Source of the DNA: Halochromatium roseum
GTDB taxonomy: Bacteria; Pseudomonadota; Gammaproteobacteria; Chromatiales; Chromatiaceae
Assembly (NCBI RefSeq): GCF_016653315.1
Contig: NZ_NHSH01000039.1
Span: forward strand, 1 to 39,426
Length of the DNA stretch: 39,426 nt
Direction: 5' to 3'
The notes beneath the pieces are model-generated. The model was given only the letters and a program-made list of their open reading frames with translations, searched no databases and had not been told where the DNA came from. The translations under genes were made by a program, and so were the position numbers. This document shows, piece by piece, positions 24,660 to 32,745 of the stretch (position 1 is its first letter; the number at the start of each line of letters is the position of its first letter).

Positions 24660-26679
24660 CGGGTCGGCCGTTCCCTGGACGAGGCTGAGCAATCTCAGCC
24701 TGTGCGACAGGCGCAACATCATCCCCTGGAACAGGATCAGACACAGACTCAGTTGCCGGAGATGGCAGAACGTGCTCATCGCTGACCAAGATCGCCTTCT
24801 CTAACCCGAGCCGGATCTGCATGTCAGCTTCAGCCGTTGGCGGAATCTCGGTCTTGAGTCCAGCGGCAGCCTTATCAACCAACATTTCAGGCGCCACCAG
24901 GATCGGCAGCCGCCCCTTGATCGTGCGTCCCCCAGCCAAGCGCCCGATGTACTCCAGATTCGGCAGATGCCCGAGCAAGGCCGGCGGCAGCAACTCGCCC
25001 TCCTCCTCGATCAGGCGCTCACCGGCATTGCCGCTGTAGAGCAGCGGATTGTCGGACTGGGTGCTGCTGGCCTGGGTGCGCATCAGGGTCTGAAGACGAA
25101 TCTTTGGCAGACTGTCAGTGATATAGGTCTGGGTCTCAGCATCGAGCACCCGCAACGCGATCAGGTTGTTCAGATTCGCCAACACCTGCGTCGCCTTATC
25201 CTTGCTGCCGGTGCGCGCGGCAAAGTCGGCGAAGCTCTGGGTGGCCACGGTCAGCTGCAATCCAGCACCACGCCCCTTGTTCAGCAGCTGCACGAAGGGA
25301 TCGTTCATCACCTCGGCGGCCTCGTCGATGAAGACGCTGACCGGCTTGTTGTTAACCCCATAGTTGTAGCGATCCCCAGCAATCGAGGTCAGCTCGGCGA
25401 TCAACAGCGAGCCGATGGCGCTGCCGACCATGCCGTCGGAGAGCGAATCCAGACCGATGTAGGCGACATAGCCGTCGTTGATCAGGTCGGTCATGCGCAT
25501 CAGATCGCGCGGATCATCCGGATCGCTCGGATTGGGCGAGAGCAAGGGACCGAGCTGCCCGGAGGTTAGCATCACCAGTACTGGCATCAGGCTCGCGACC
25601 ATCTTGGAGAAATGCACACGCTCGTGCTCGTGCATGTTGACCAGGCCATCGATCACCGATGAGGGATGCTCGGGGGCGATGCGGTTGCGGTAGTGGCGGA
25701 TCAAGGCCTGCACCCGGCCGTGGCTATCACGGGCCTTGCTGAGGAGCGCCTCGCGATCGAAACGCGCATCGACCTGAGTGCTATAGGTGACCAGCGCGCG
25801 CTCGACCAGGGCATCGACTCCCCCTTCAAGGTAGTGGCGCAGCTTGAGCAGGTTCGGGCGCTCCTCGACCAGCAAGAGCCCGGCGATGATGTGGCTCATC
25901 GCCATCTGACCGAAGGCCTTGAACGGATCAGCGCCGGTCTCCGAGGGCATCAGTGCGGCGATGCGGCTGGCCAGTTCGGTGTGGCGACCGAAGGTGGCCA
26001 TCGGATCGATGCGGCAGGAGTCCTCCGGGAAGGCCGGATGGAAGGCGGCGAACTTCTCCGGGCGTCCGGCCAAGGTGCAGGCGCGCTCGGCATTGTCGCG
26101 CAGCTCTCGGTCGCCCTTGGGATCGATGATCAGCACCGCCTCGCCGCGCAAGACGGCCTGGCTGATCAGCAGATCGAACAAGCGGGTCTTGCCGGCGCCG
26201 GTGGTGCCGACCACCAGCAGGTGGCCTTCCAGGGTGCTGAGTGGCACGGCGAGGTCGTCTTCGCGCGGCGCGAGGCCATGCAGCCAGTGAGCGCCGATCG
26301 CGGTGGTTGAGATCGGGGTCAGTCGCGAGGGGCCGATCCGCAGCAGGTCGTGCGCAAGCTGCGCCTGATCGCGCTCCCACTCGAAGCCGCGGCCCAGCCA
26401 GAGCTGGCCCTGGAACCGTTGTGTGGTCGCGGCCAGCTCGGCGACGGTGACGAAGGTCTGTACCCGTCCGCTCAGATTGGCGTGCAGGGCGCGCAGGCGC
26501 AAGGCCCCCGGCAGCCAGCTCAGGGCCATGAGCAGGGCCAACAGGGCGAAGAGCCGAAAGGCGCCCGGGTGCAGTTGCCAATGGCCGGCGCTGGCAAAGG
26601 CGAAGGCGGCAAGCAACAGCCAGAACCCGACCGCGACGGCCTCATGATTGGCGCGCCAAGGGTTGTGATAGCGCTGCAT
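24649..26679 (-). CDS. traD: Conjugative coupling ATPase TraD (SXT/TOL type)
   Basis: TraD is the type IV coupling protein that links the relaxosome to the mating channel and pumps DNA. The 676-aa protein has two N-terminal membrane segments (VAVGFWLLLAAFAFASAG; LFALLALLMALSWLP). Walker A is GTTGAGKT at 158-165. A Walker B-like segment is VFIDEAAEVMNDPFVQLLNKGRGAGLQ (quoted in parts: VFIDEAAEV, LNKGRGAGL), and VATQSFADFAARTG follows. It matches the SXT/TOL TraD subfamily. Its start abuts the traI stop, and its end overlaps the DUF4400-type gene. Confidence 0.93.
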   Translation of the reverse strand: MQRYHNPWRANHEAVAVGFWLLLAAFAFASAGHWQLHPGAFRLFALLALLMALSWLPGALRLRALHANLSGRVQTFVTVAELAATTQRFQGQLWLGRGFEWERDQAQLAHDLLRIGPSRLTPISTTAIGAHWLHGLAPREDDLAVPLSTLEGHLLVVGTTGAGKTRLFDLLISQAVLRGEAVLIIDPKGDRELRDNAERACTLAGRPEKFAAFHPAFPEDSCRIDPMATFGRHTELASRIAALMPSETGADPFKAFGQMAMSHIIAGLLLVEERPNLLKLRHYLEGGVDALVERALVTYSTQVDARFDREALLSKARDSHGRVQALIRHYRNRIAPEHPSSVIDGLVNMHEHERVHFSKMVASLMPVLVMLTSGQLGPLLSPNPSDPDDPRDLMRMTDLINDGYVAYIGLDSLSDGMVGSAIGSLLIAELTSIAGDRYNYGVNNKPVSVFIDEAAEVMNDPFVQLLNKGRGAGLQLTVATQSFADFAARTGSKDKATQVLANLNNLIALRVLDAETQTYITDSLPKIRLQTLMRTQASSTQSDNPLLYSGNAGERLIEEEGELLPPALLGHLPNLEYIGRLAGGRTIKGRLPILVAPEMLVDKAAAGLKTEIPPTAEADMQIRLGLEKAILVSDEHVLPSPATESVSDPVPGDDVAPVAQAEIAQPRPGNGRPDGD

Positions 26680-29159
26680 CAGCGCTGGACCTCGATGCGC
26701 TGATGCGCGCCGAGCCGAAAGCGCGGGTCCGTGAGCAGGCGCTGGCGCAGGCTGTAGACGCCGAGGCCGTGGCGTTTGGCCAGCGCCTTGAGGGTTGTGC
26801 TATCGAGCACGAGCACTTGGCTGCCATCACCGGGGCCGTGCTGGCGCTCGAGGTCAGCAAGGATGGCGGGGATCAGCGGTGGCTTGTTGGTGGGTTCCTC
26901 CGGGTTGGTGGATTCGCTTGGATGCTGCGGGGTTGTTACTTGACCCGACGCGGTTGCTGGCCGGTTGGGAGATGTCTGGGGACTTGGAGGTATCGGCGCT
27001 GGCGTTGATGTCGATGTCGGTATCGGTGCCGATGTCGCTGACAGCTGCGCTAAGGGTTGTGCTGAGTCTTCCGAATTGGGCTCGACGGTGGTTTGACCTG
27101 AGCCTCCCTCCTCCACCAGCAACCGCAACCGTGCTGACACCTCAGCGGTCAAGACCAGCCAGCGCTCGCCGTCATACTCACGCACCCGACGCATCGGGGT
27201 TCTGGGGTCCGGCTCCAGGGCGCATTCAGCACTGAGCGCCTCCGCCGCCTGGGTCGGCTCCCAGCCGGTGGCCTTGAACCAGGCCGGATACGGCAGCCAG
27301 AGGAGATCATCACGCCAAGCGAACCGGTGTTCATGAGCCGCCGGCGGGGCCACATCGATCAGGTGGGCCATCAGTTGGGCGCTGCCAGGGCCGTGTTCGG
27401 TGAGCCAGACACGGGCCGCAGCGCAGGCATCCCTTTGGGACTGATCCGGCTCTGCGACCGATAATGGCCTGATCACTGACGCGGGGCCTACAGCGGAAGC
27501 GGGCGCTGAGCCAGCCGCTGGTGGTGATGCACCGAGGACACTGGGCGTGCCCTCTTCGGGATCGGGATCGGGATCGCGATGCGGGCGCTGCAAACCATTT
27601 GAGGACGGTGATGCGCCGTCCAAGTCAGACGCAACGTCGTCTCCGCGTTCCAGATCAGACACCCTGCTTTCGGCTGCTGCAGATTCCCCAGCCCTCGGCG
27701 CATCAGCCAGATCACCGACCTCGTCCGTACCAGGCCCATCAGCGTCTGGCGCAATTGCCTCAGAGCGCGACGTCACTCGGGTACCCGCCTCGCTAACCTC
27801 TTCCCGCGCCACCAGATCCACAGCGGCCGGGGCACCATGCGGAAACAACAGCTCCGGACTCTGCAGCCGCAGCAGATTGAGCATGGGTGGTTGCTTTCCC
27901 GCCGATGCCATGATCCCGGGAGCCAATCGCCAGGTCACCTCCCGGCCGAGGGCATCGGTTCGAGCGACCGCCAGACCGCGCTCGAGCAGCAGCTCTGCGA
28001 TGCTCTGCGGATCGCGCGGAATCCCCGGGATGCGCTCGGCGGCAAGCAGTTCGGTGATATCGCGCGCGGCGGCCGGCCACACTAGATGCAGACCGGCATC
28101 GCGCAACAACCAGACCCGCGCACCCGGCACATTGACCTGCCAGCGCCCGTCGTGCAGCAGCCGACGCATGGCATCGAGCAGATAGCGATCGACCGGCACC
28201 CCGACGGCGGTATCGATCGGCGCGATGCGCTGCTCGCGCAGATCCCGCTCGACGCTGTGGCGGTCGGCTTGGCGCACCAACTCGACCAGCACGCTGCTAT
28301 GGGGCACGCCGGTCACGGCAGCCACCAATCCGCTGTAGAGCCCCGGATCGGGTTGCGAGAGCCAGCGCTCGACCCGGCTCGGCAGCAGACGTTTCAGGGC
28401 GATCAGGTTGAACACCTCGTGACCGTTGTGAGCGCGCCGCTCACGCCAGCGCAGGAAATAGCCCTCGAGGCCGTGGCGGCTGGCCCAGTCGGTCAGGTCC
28501 TCGTCGATCGGCGACCAGGTCGTGCGGCCATCACGATCGGTCGCGGCGACATCGACCAACGCCTTGCCAGTATCGTGCAGCAAACCGCCGAGTGCGGCGG
28601 CTGCGCGCAGTCGTGGCTCCAAACGCCGCTGCTCGACGCGCGGCCTATCGAGCCCAACCATGACGCCGCGACTGGCGCGTGCGGCATGGAAGGCGACCTC
28701 CAGGCCATGGCGATAGAGTCCGCCGGCGCCGCGATGATGATGCACCTCGCTGGCCGGGATCAGATGCACGAAGGCGGCATAGCGGTGGATCACCGGTGCG
28801 ATGTAGGTGGCCCAGCGCTCGCTCCCGTCGTCTTCGTCGTCACCGAGGGCCAACTCCCGGCGCAGCCGCGCGATCAGCTCGGCCTGGGTGGCGATCAGTC
28901 GCTCGAGTGGCGGCAGCGGCAAGCCTTTGAGGAAGGGTGGGTAGCGTGGGATCTCCTCGTCCAATAACGCTGGCGCTGGCGCTGGCGCTGGTGCCAACGC
29001 CGGTGCTGATTCCGGCGTTGGCTCCGACTCGACTTGACCTCCGGGCTTGGTCATCGCAGTTGGCGCTTCAACAGTCGGCATCGATTCAACCGTTGACGAC
29101 AGCGAGCCAGCAGGGTCCGGGATGCCTGTCATCTGGCGTAAGCGGTGCAACAGACTCAT
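26679..29159 (-). CDS. traI: MOBH-family relaxase TraI (HD-domain type)
   Basis: MOBH relaxases nick DNA at oriT and use an HD-hydrolase-like N-terminus. The 826-aa protein shows the TraI_2 domain: PRYPPFLKGLPLPPLERLIATQ (in part), RYAAFVHLIPASEVHHHRG with His140-142, GLYRHGLEV with His151, and GGLLHDTGKALVDV with the HD pair at 195-196. The C-terminus (about 570 on) has the TraI_2_C (DUF1528) region: WLPYPAWFKATGWEPTQ and a final DNA-binding segment LKALAKRHGLGVYSLRQRL. Low-complexity Ala/Pro and Asp/Pro linkers separate the domains, making it longer than the about 715-aa R391 protein. Confidence 0.9.
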   Translation of the reverse strand: MSLLHRLRQMTGIPDPAGSLSSTVESMPTVEAPTAMTKPGGQVESEPTPESAPALAPAPAPAPALLDEEIPRYPPFLKGLPLPPLERLIATQAELIARLRRELALGDDEDDGSERWATYIAPVIHRYAAFVHLIPASEVHHHRGAGGLYRHGLEVAFHAARASRGVMVGLDRPRVEQRRLEPRLRAAAALGGLLHDTGKALVDVAATDRDGRTTWSPIDEDLTDWASRHGLEGYFLRWRERRAHNGHEVFNLIALKRLLPSRVERWLSQPDPGLYSGLVAAVTGVPHSSVLVELVRQADRHSVERDLREQRIAPIDTAVGVPVDRYLLDAMRRLLHDGRWQVNVPGARVWLLRDAGLHLVWPAAARDITELLAAERIPGIPRDPQSIAELLLERGLAVARTDALGREVTWRLAPGIMASAGKQPPMLNLLRLQSPELLFPHGAPAAVDLVAREEVSEAGTRVTSRSEAIAPDADGPGTDEVGDLADAPRAGESAAAESRVSDLERGDDVASDLDGASPSSNGLQRPHRDPDPDPEEGTPSVLGASPPAAGSAPASAVGPASVIRPLSVAEPDQSQRDACAAARVWLTEHGPGSAQLMAHLIDVAPPAAHEHRFAWRDDLLWLPYPAWFKATGWEPTQAAEALSAECALEPDPRTPMRRVREYDGERWLVLTAEVSARLRLLVEEGGSGQTTVEPNSEDSAQPLAQLSATSAPIPTSTSTPAPIPPSPQTSPNRPATASGQVTTPQHPSESTNPEEPTNKPPLIPAILADLERQHGPGDGSQVLVLDSTTLKALAKRHGLGVYSLRQRLLTDPRFRLGAHQRIEVQR

Positions 29160-29758
29160 CGTTGGTCGCCAGCGGCATCGACATCATCGTCCGATGCCTG
29201 ATCGTCCGAACACTGATCCCCCGGCAACGGCTGCGTCAGCCGGACCAGCACCTGTTGCAGCCGCAGCTCGGCCTGCTTCATCCACCGCAGGCGCAGTCGA
29301 ATCTCACCGAAGCGCTGCTCGGCCTCGAGCGCGATGCGTCGCTCCCAGGGCATGGCGGCCGACAAGCTCGAGCGGGTATAGACATCAGCCTCACCGCGCG
29401 GCAGATAGAGGGTGCGACCGGGACCGCGCGCCAGGAACCACTCGATGGTGAAACTGCCGCCGGTGCGCCGCGGTGCTCGAATGCGCACCCCGAGTCGGGC
29501 ATCGCGCCCACGCTGCATCCGTAAACGCTGCGCCCGCAGCTGCTCCATGGTCTCGATCTCGATCCCCTCAGCGACCAAGCGCAGGCGCTCGCGCTCGGCC
29601 TCGAAGCCAAGCCCGACCAGCTCAGGGAGCGGCTCGAGCGAGAGTAAACCTCCGCATGTCGACCCCCCTGCCCACCACTTATCCAGGTGAGCAGCCCCCT
29701 GCGGGGTCACCAGGGGACTTTGGGATGGATCAGTGGGTTTGTGCGCGGGCTCAGCCAT
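29156..29758 (-). CDS. Conjugation-associated hypothetical protein, possibly MobI-like
   Basis: The ATG at 29758 has an AGGTGG site and encodes 200 aa, overlapping the traI start by 4 bp, so it is the first gene of the relaxase operon. The central part, LRAQRLRMQRGRDARLGVRI then SFTIEWFLARGPG, recalls MobI proteins of SXT/R391 and IncC elements, which assist initiation at a nearby oriT. The similarity is a pattern impression and not decisive. The acidic C-terminus is CSDDQASDDDVDAAGD. Position beside the candidate oriT region supports a role in mobilisation. Confidence 0.6.
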   Translation of the reverse strand: MAEPAHKPTDPSQSPLVTPQGAAHLDKWWAGGSTCGGLLSLEPLPELVGLGFEAERERLRLVAEGIEIETMEQLRAQRLRMQRGRDARLGVRIRAPRRTGGSFTIEWFLARGPGRTLYLPRGEADVYTRSSLSAAMPWERRIALEAEQRFGEIRLRLRWMKQAELRLQQVLVRLTQPLPGDQCSDDQASDDDVDAAGDQR

Positions 29759-30231
29759 GGGCGTCCACCTGGACTAGGGGCTCAGGGCTGCGCACCAGGC
29801 GGCTTTGCCACCGGCTGCTCCCTCGGCGCTGCGACCTGTTGACTCGATCGATCAATGACTTGAATCCTCTGTTCAGTCGTCGTCCAAACGGCCCTGCTCA
29901 TCTGGAATTTGGGCAGCCGTTGCGCACCTAGCTGCGGCCTGACCACTGGGCACCTGGGCCTGCGTCGGGTCTTGACGGTCCTGTCGGCCGCCCGTGCCCA
30001 TCAGGGCGTTCAGCCTAGGCCTGCTCATCTGCAAAACCCGATGCGCAGTCAATGGCTTAAGCGATGCTGGTCAGGGCCGCTGCGCACCTCGACTCGATGC
30101 ATAGCGGTGCGCACCTGACGCGCAGCCTCGGCACAGCCTAGCCCGCGGTTCAGCACCGGCGCAGCAGGGAAAGATGCCGTTTTTCGGCATCTCTTTCCGT
30201 TTCGTGCCTGGGTCAGAGGCGGCATCCTCTT
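29759..30231. promoter_or_regulatory. Candidate oriT/control region of the conjugative element
   Basis: No gene is seen in this divergent gap. It holds four TGCGCACC elements (near 29789, 29920, 30080, 30107; the last is within the palindrome GGTGCGCACC), a direct repeat CCTGCTCATCTG at 29893-29904 and 30020-30031 (each followed by S-AA), an 8-bp palindrome GCCTAGGC at 30013-30020, and a hairpin at 30172-30192. Such density of repeats between the relaxase operon and partition genes fits oriT plus activator sites. The nic site cannot be located by eye. Confidence 0.5.
30172..30192 (+). other. Strong hairpin in the control region
   Basis: AGATGCCG, TTTTT loop, CGGCATCT form an exact 8-bp stem. 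The flanks GGAAA and TTTCC extend it with a 2-nt bulge. A T-rich stretch follows on the plus side. Roles in oriT processing, transcription termination or attenuation are all possible. Confidence 0.7.
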
Positions 30232-30346
30232 GTCGTGCTGTAGTCGTGCTGTAGTCGTGCTGGGGTTCCGGAGCGGCCCAATGGTGGCGGTGTCTGGGGC
30301 CTCTGGTCGGTGTTTGTCGTGCTGCAGTCGTGCTGCAGTCGTGATG
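30232..30346 (+). repeat. Two clusters of three 11-bp iterons, parC-like centromere
   Basis: The unit GTCGTGCTG recurs with an 11-bp period at 30232, 30243 and 30254, then again at 30316, 30327 and 30338 (last copy GTCGTGATG). The joining bases are TA in the first cluster and CA in the second. About 53 bp lie between the clusters, where a parM promoter would sit. Plasmid R1 parC has two clusters of 11-bp iterons flanking the par promoter, bound by ParR, and the layout here is closely alike. It ends 11 bp before the parM-like ATG. Confidence 0.85.
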
Positions 30347-30357
30347 GAGGATTCTCG

Positions 30358-31356
30358 ATGGTGGTGGTCGGTCTCGATATTGGATACGGCAATCTGAAGC
30401 TTGCGGCGGGTGGCTGCGGCGAGCCGCCGCTTGAACGGATCATGCCGGCGGTGGCGGCACCCGAGGCGCATGTCGCCGAGCGCCTGGCGGGCGTGTCGTC
30501 AGGCACGCGCGAGGGGCTTGCCGAGGGGATCAGGCTCTCGCTGCATGGCGAGCCCTGGATCGCTGGCATCCACCCGGCGCGGGTCTCGGGCTGGCAGCGG
30601 GCGCTGCATGAGGACTATGCCGCCAGCGATAGTTATCAGGCGCTGGTGTTAGCGGCCTTGGAACTCGTCGGTGAGACGTGCATCGACCGTCTGGTGACCG
30701 GACTGCCGGTGGCGCAGGCCAGTGATGCAACTGCGCGTGAGCACTTGCGCCGACGGTTGCAAGGCCGGCAGCGGCTGGCTGAGGGCTCGGTGGAGATCGC
30801 CGAGGTTCGGGTGATCGCCCAGCCGGTCGGCGCCTTTGTCGATCTGCTGATGCAGGCCGATGCCGCGCTGATCGAGCGCATCGGTGCCGGCACGGTGCTA
30901 GTGATCGATGTCGGTTTCTTTTCGGTGGACTGGTCGGTGCTGGTCAACGGCGATCTGCGACGCACACGTTCAGGGACCAGTCTGGAGGCAATGAGTGTGC
31001 TGATCGATGCGGCGGCGGCGCGCCTGTGTGTCGGGCGCGGCGGCAAGGCGCCGGTGGCGGCGATCGAGCAGGCCTTGGCGGCGCAGCGCTCGCGGATTCT
31101 GCTGCATGGTGAGTGGGTGGCGTTGGCGCCGGTGCTGCAGTTGGCCGCGCGCGAGGTGGCGCAACGGGCACTGGAGGCGCTGCGCCAGGGTCTGCGCCAT
31201 GAGCAGACCAATCCCGACCTGCTGTTGCTGAGCGGGGGTGGTGCAGCGTTGTTCGCGCCTATGGTGCAGCGTGTCTTTCCCCGGGTGCCGCTGCATCAGG
31301 CCGCAGACCCAGTCGGCGCCAATGCGCGCGGTTATTTCCACTATGGCTGCCGCTGA
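30358..31356 (+). CDS. parM: ParM/StbA-like actin-type plasmid segregation ATPase
   Basis: ParM forms dynamic actin-like filaments that push apart plasmid copies. The ATG at 30358 has a GGAGG site within the last iteron region and gives 332 aa. Actin-fold signatures are phosphate 1 (GLDIGYGNLKLA near residue 5), the connecting LVTGLPVAQ, phosphate 2 (VLVIDVGFFSVDWSV) and the adenosine motif LLLLSGGGAALFAP. The C-terminus is ADPVGANARGYFHYG, typical of ParM-like proteins. A GTG at 30310 in the same frame is poorer. It overlaps the next gene by 14 bp, as in a parMR operon. Confidence 0.88.
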   Translation: MVVVGLDIGYGNLKLAAGGCGEPPLERIMPAVAAPEAHVAERLAGVSSGTREGLAEGIRLSLHGEPWIAGIHPARVSGWQRALHEDYAASDSYQALVLAALELVGETCIDRLVTGLPVAQASDATAREHLRRRLQGRQRLAEGSVEIAEVRVIAQPVGAFVDLLMQADAALIERIGAGTVLVIDVGFFSVDWSVLVNGDLRRTRSGTSLEAMSVLIDAAAARLCVGRGGKAPVAAIEQALAAQRSRILLHGEWVALAPVLQLAAREVAQRALEALRQGLRHEQTNPDLLLLSGGGAALFAPMVQRVFPRVPLHQAADPVGANARGYFHYGCR

Positions 31357-31645
31357 GCGTTTGCGCATCCAGGTCGGGGTCTGCGCACGCCGGCATCCGG
31401 AGCTGTTCGCCAGCTTGATGCGCGTTTCGCGGCGCGGGCGTGCGGACCGGCTGCGGCAGTTGGCCTTATTGGGGTTGAGTGGTCAGTCGCGCGTGGACGC
31501 TGAGCCTGCTTCAGGAACCACGGCGTCTCCGCCCGAGGCCGATGCGCGATCGCCCCCTGAGCCCTCCTCCATCGATTCCGAACCCGACCCCCAGCTCGTC
31601 GCCGATCGGGCGCGCCTGCTGGAGGCCCTTCACCTGTCTGACTAA
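31343..31645 (+). CDS. ParR-like partner protein of the ParM homologue
   Basis: A 100-aa ORF starts at an ATG 14 bp inside parM. Its N-terminal half is basic and helical (RIQVGVCARRHPELFASLMRV, RRGRADRLRQLALLG), a pattern seen in ribbon-helix-helix ParR/StbB adaptors that bind parC iterons. The C-terminal half is an acidic, Pro/Ser-rich tail ending LVADRARLLEALHLSD, suited to contact a filament. No direct family assignment is certain, but size, order and the iterons upstream support ParR. Confidence 0.7.
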   Translation: MAAAERLRIQVGVCARRHPELFASLMRVSRRGRADRLRQLALLGLSGQSRVDAEPASGTTASPPEADARSPPEPSSIDSEPDPQLVADRARLLEALHLSD

Positions 31646-31667
31646 GCTTGCTTGAGGTCCACTTGCC

Positions 31668-32045
31668 ATGACGACTTTGCTCTCTCCTGAAGCCCTGGTC
31701 GACTCGATTCAGCGTCTGAACCGCGCCTATCTGCAGACGGCCCGCGATGGTCTACGTGCGCAGCCGGCGTTGGCGCGGTCGCTGTTTGGTCTCGAGGCGC
31801 CGTTGGCACCCTGGCTGGCAACCGCCGACTCGGAGGCTGTTGAGCGTCTCGCGCGACTGCCGGGGACGGTGTTCCAACCGCGCTTGCCGGCGGAGCCGCA
31901 GCGCTTGCTCGCGGCCTGCGCACGATCGTCGGTGGATGCGGCGCTGCCGGCACTGCATCTGCTGTTGCATCAGCTCGGTGATCCTGAGGCCGATGCCGAT
32001 CACGATCAGGATCAGGATCACAAAAACGGCTCGGCGTTGTCCTGA
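31668..32045 (+). CDS. FlhD-like transcriptional activator subunit (SetD/AcaD type)
   Basis: The 125-aa protein resembles flagellar regulator FlhD in its first 75 residues: SIQRLNRAYLQTARDGLRAQPALARSLFG (in part, compare FlhD INLSYLLLAQRLI), then LAPWLATADSEAVERLARLPGTVFQPRL (in part; FlhD has LAxxxQLVCHFR). The tail is Asp/Gln/His-rich. On SXT and IncC elements the FlhD-like proteins SetD and AcaD partner FlhC-like SetC and AcaC to switch on transfer genes. The next gene overlaps by one base and is FlhC-like, so the pair is probably a conjugation activator and not flagellar. No flagellar gene is nearby. Confidence 0.75.
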   Translation: MTTLLSPEALVDSIQRLNRAYLQTARDGLRAQPALARSLFGLEAPLAPWLATADSEAVERLARLPGTVFQPRLPAEPQRLLAACARSSVDAALPALHLLLHQLGDPEADADHDQDQDHKNGSALS

Positions 32046-32611
32046 TGTCGGCTCAGCCAATGCTTGAGCGGCATGCCCGCATGCAGGTGGCGCTGGCCTT
32101 GATCGCGCGGCGAGCGCGCCTGTCGATCGTGCATTGGGAGACGCGGGTCGCGCGGGATGCGCTGCGGGCGCTCTATCGGGAGGTGCATGGTGAGCCGGCG
32201 CGATCGGGTCAGTTACCGACGGCCGGTGGGGCGGCGATCACGACCCGCCACGGCCAGCTGTGTGCGTCGGTCTTCGCGGTGCTCTATCGGCGCTTGCAGC
32301 TGGCCTCGAGCGGTGTGCACGGGCAGGATCGGTGCTCGCGGTCGATTGTGGCGATGATCCAGGCGCATGATCTGGCGCAGCTGGTACTGGGTGCCGAGAA
32401 CAGCCTGGAGATCACCCTGTGCTGGATGCTGGCGCGTGATCTGCGGATGGGCCGTGCGCGCCTGAGATCCTGTCCACAGTGCCAGATCCAGTATCTGGTC
32501 ACCGAGCAAGGGCGCTTTGATCAGGGCTGCCCGCTGTGCGCGCGCTATCGTAGTCTGGGCTTGTCGTGCTTGAAGGTCGGGCAGACAGACGGCTCATTGT
32601 TGCGAGGATGA
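32045..32611 (+). CDS. FlhC-like transcriptional activator subunit (SetC/AcaC type)
   Basis: The ATG shares a base with the FlhD-like stop (TGATG). The 188-aa product resembles FlhC: MQVALALIARRARLSIVHWETRV near the start (in part; FlhC has [22 protein letters not shown] in the same place), SLEITLCWMLARDLRMGRARL, then a zinc site of Cys143, Cys146, Cys162 and Cys165 (CPQC and CPLC, 15 apart), nearly the E. coli FlhC spacing. Together with the FlhD-like gene it probably forms a heteromeric activator of the relaxase operon and other transfer operons. Sequence-level similarity is modest, but gene order and zinc site are convincing. Confidence 0.85.
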   Translation: MSAQPMLERHARMQVALALIARRARLSIVHWETRVARDALRALYREVHGEPARSGQLPTAGGAAITTRHGQLCASVFAVLYRRLQLASSGVHGQDRCSRSIVAMIQAHDLAQLVLGAENSLEITLCWMLARDLRMGRARLRSCPQCQIQYLVTEQGRFDQGCPLCARYRSLGLSCLKVGQTDGSLLRG

Positions 32612-32745
32612 GCCGTCCATGGTCTCGTCGCCCTGTCCGAGCCTGGATGACAGACCCGTCGTTGGCGCTGCGATGACGGCATCGAGCCGCCGTCGGTGAT
32701 GCTGCCGATGGAGGCTGCGCCTGAGAGCTCGTCTCGTCTCGCTGA

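Noticed and set aside
29893-29918. AcaCD/SetCD-type binding box near GGCCCTGC...GGGCAGCC
   Set aside because: The two arms are not true inverted repeats and I cannot confirm the consensus from memory. A motif scan with the published matrix would decide.
30232-30346. Iterons as a CRISPR array
   Set aside because: The units are only 11 bp with 2-bp joins, so there are no spacers.
32612-32745. Element attachment site beside the 3' end of rsgA
   Set aside because: No direct repeat matching the other end (23680-23996) could be found by eye, and no integrase is present, so I do not call an att site.
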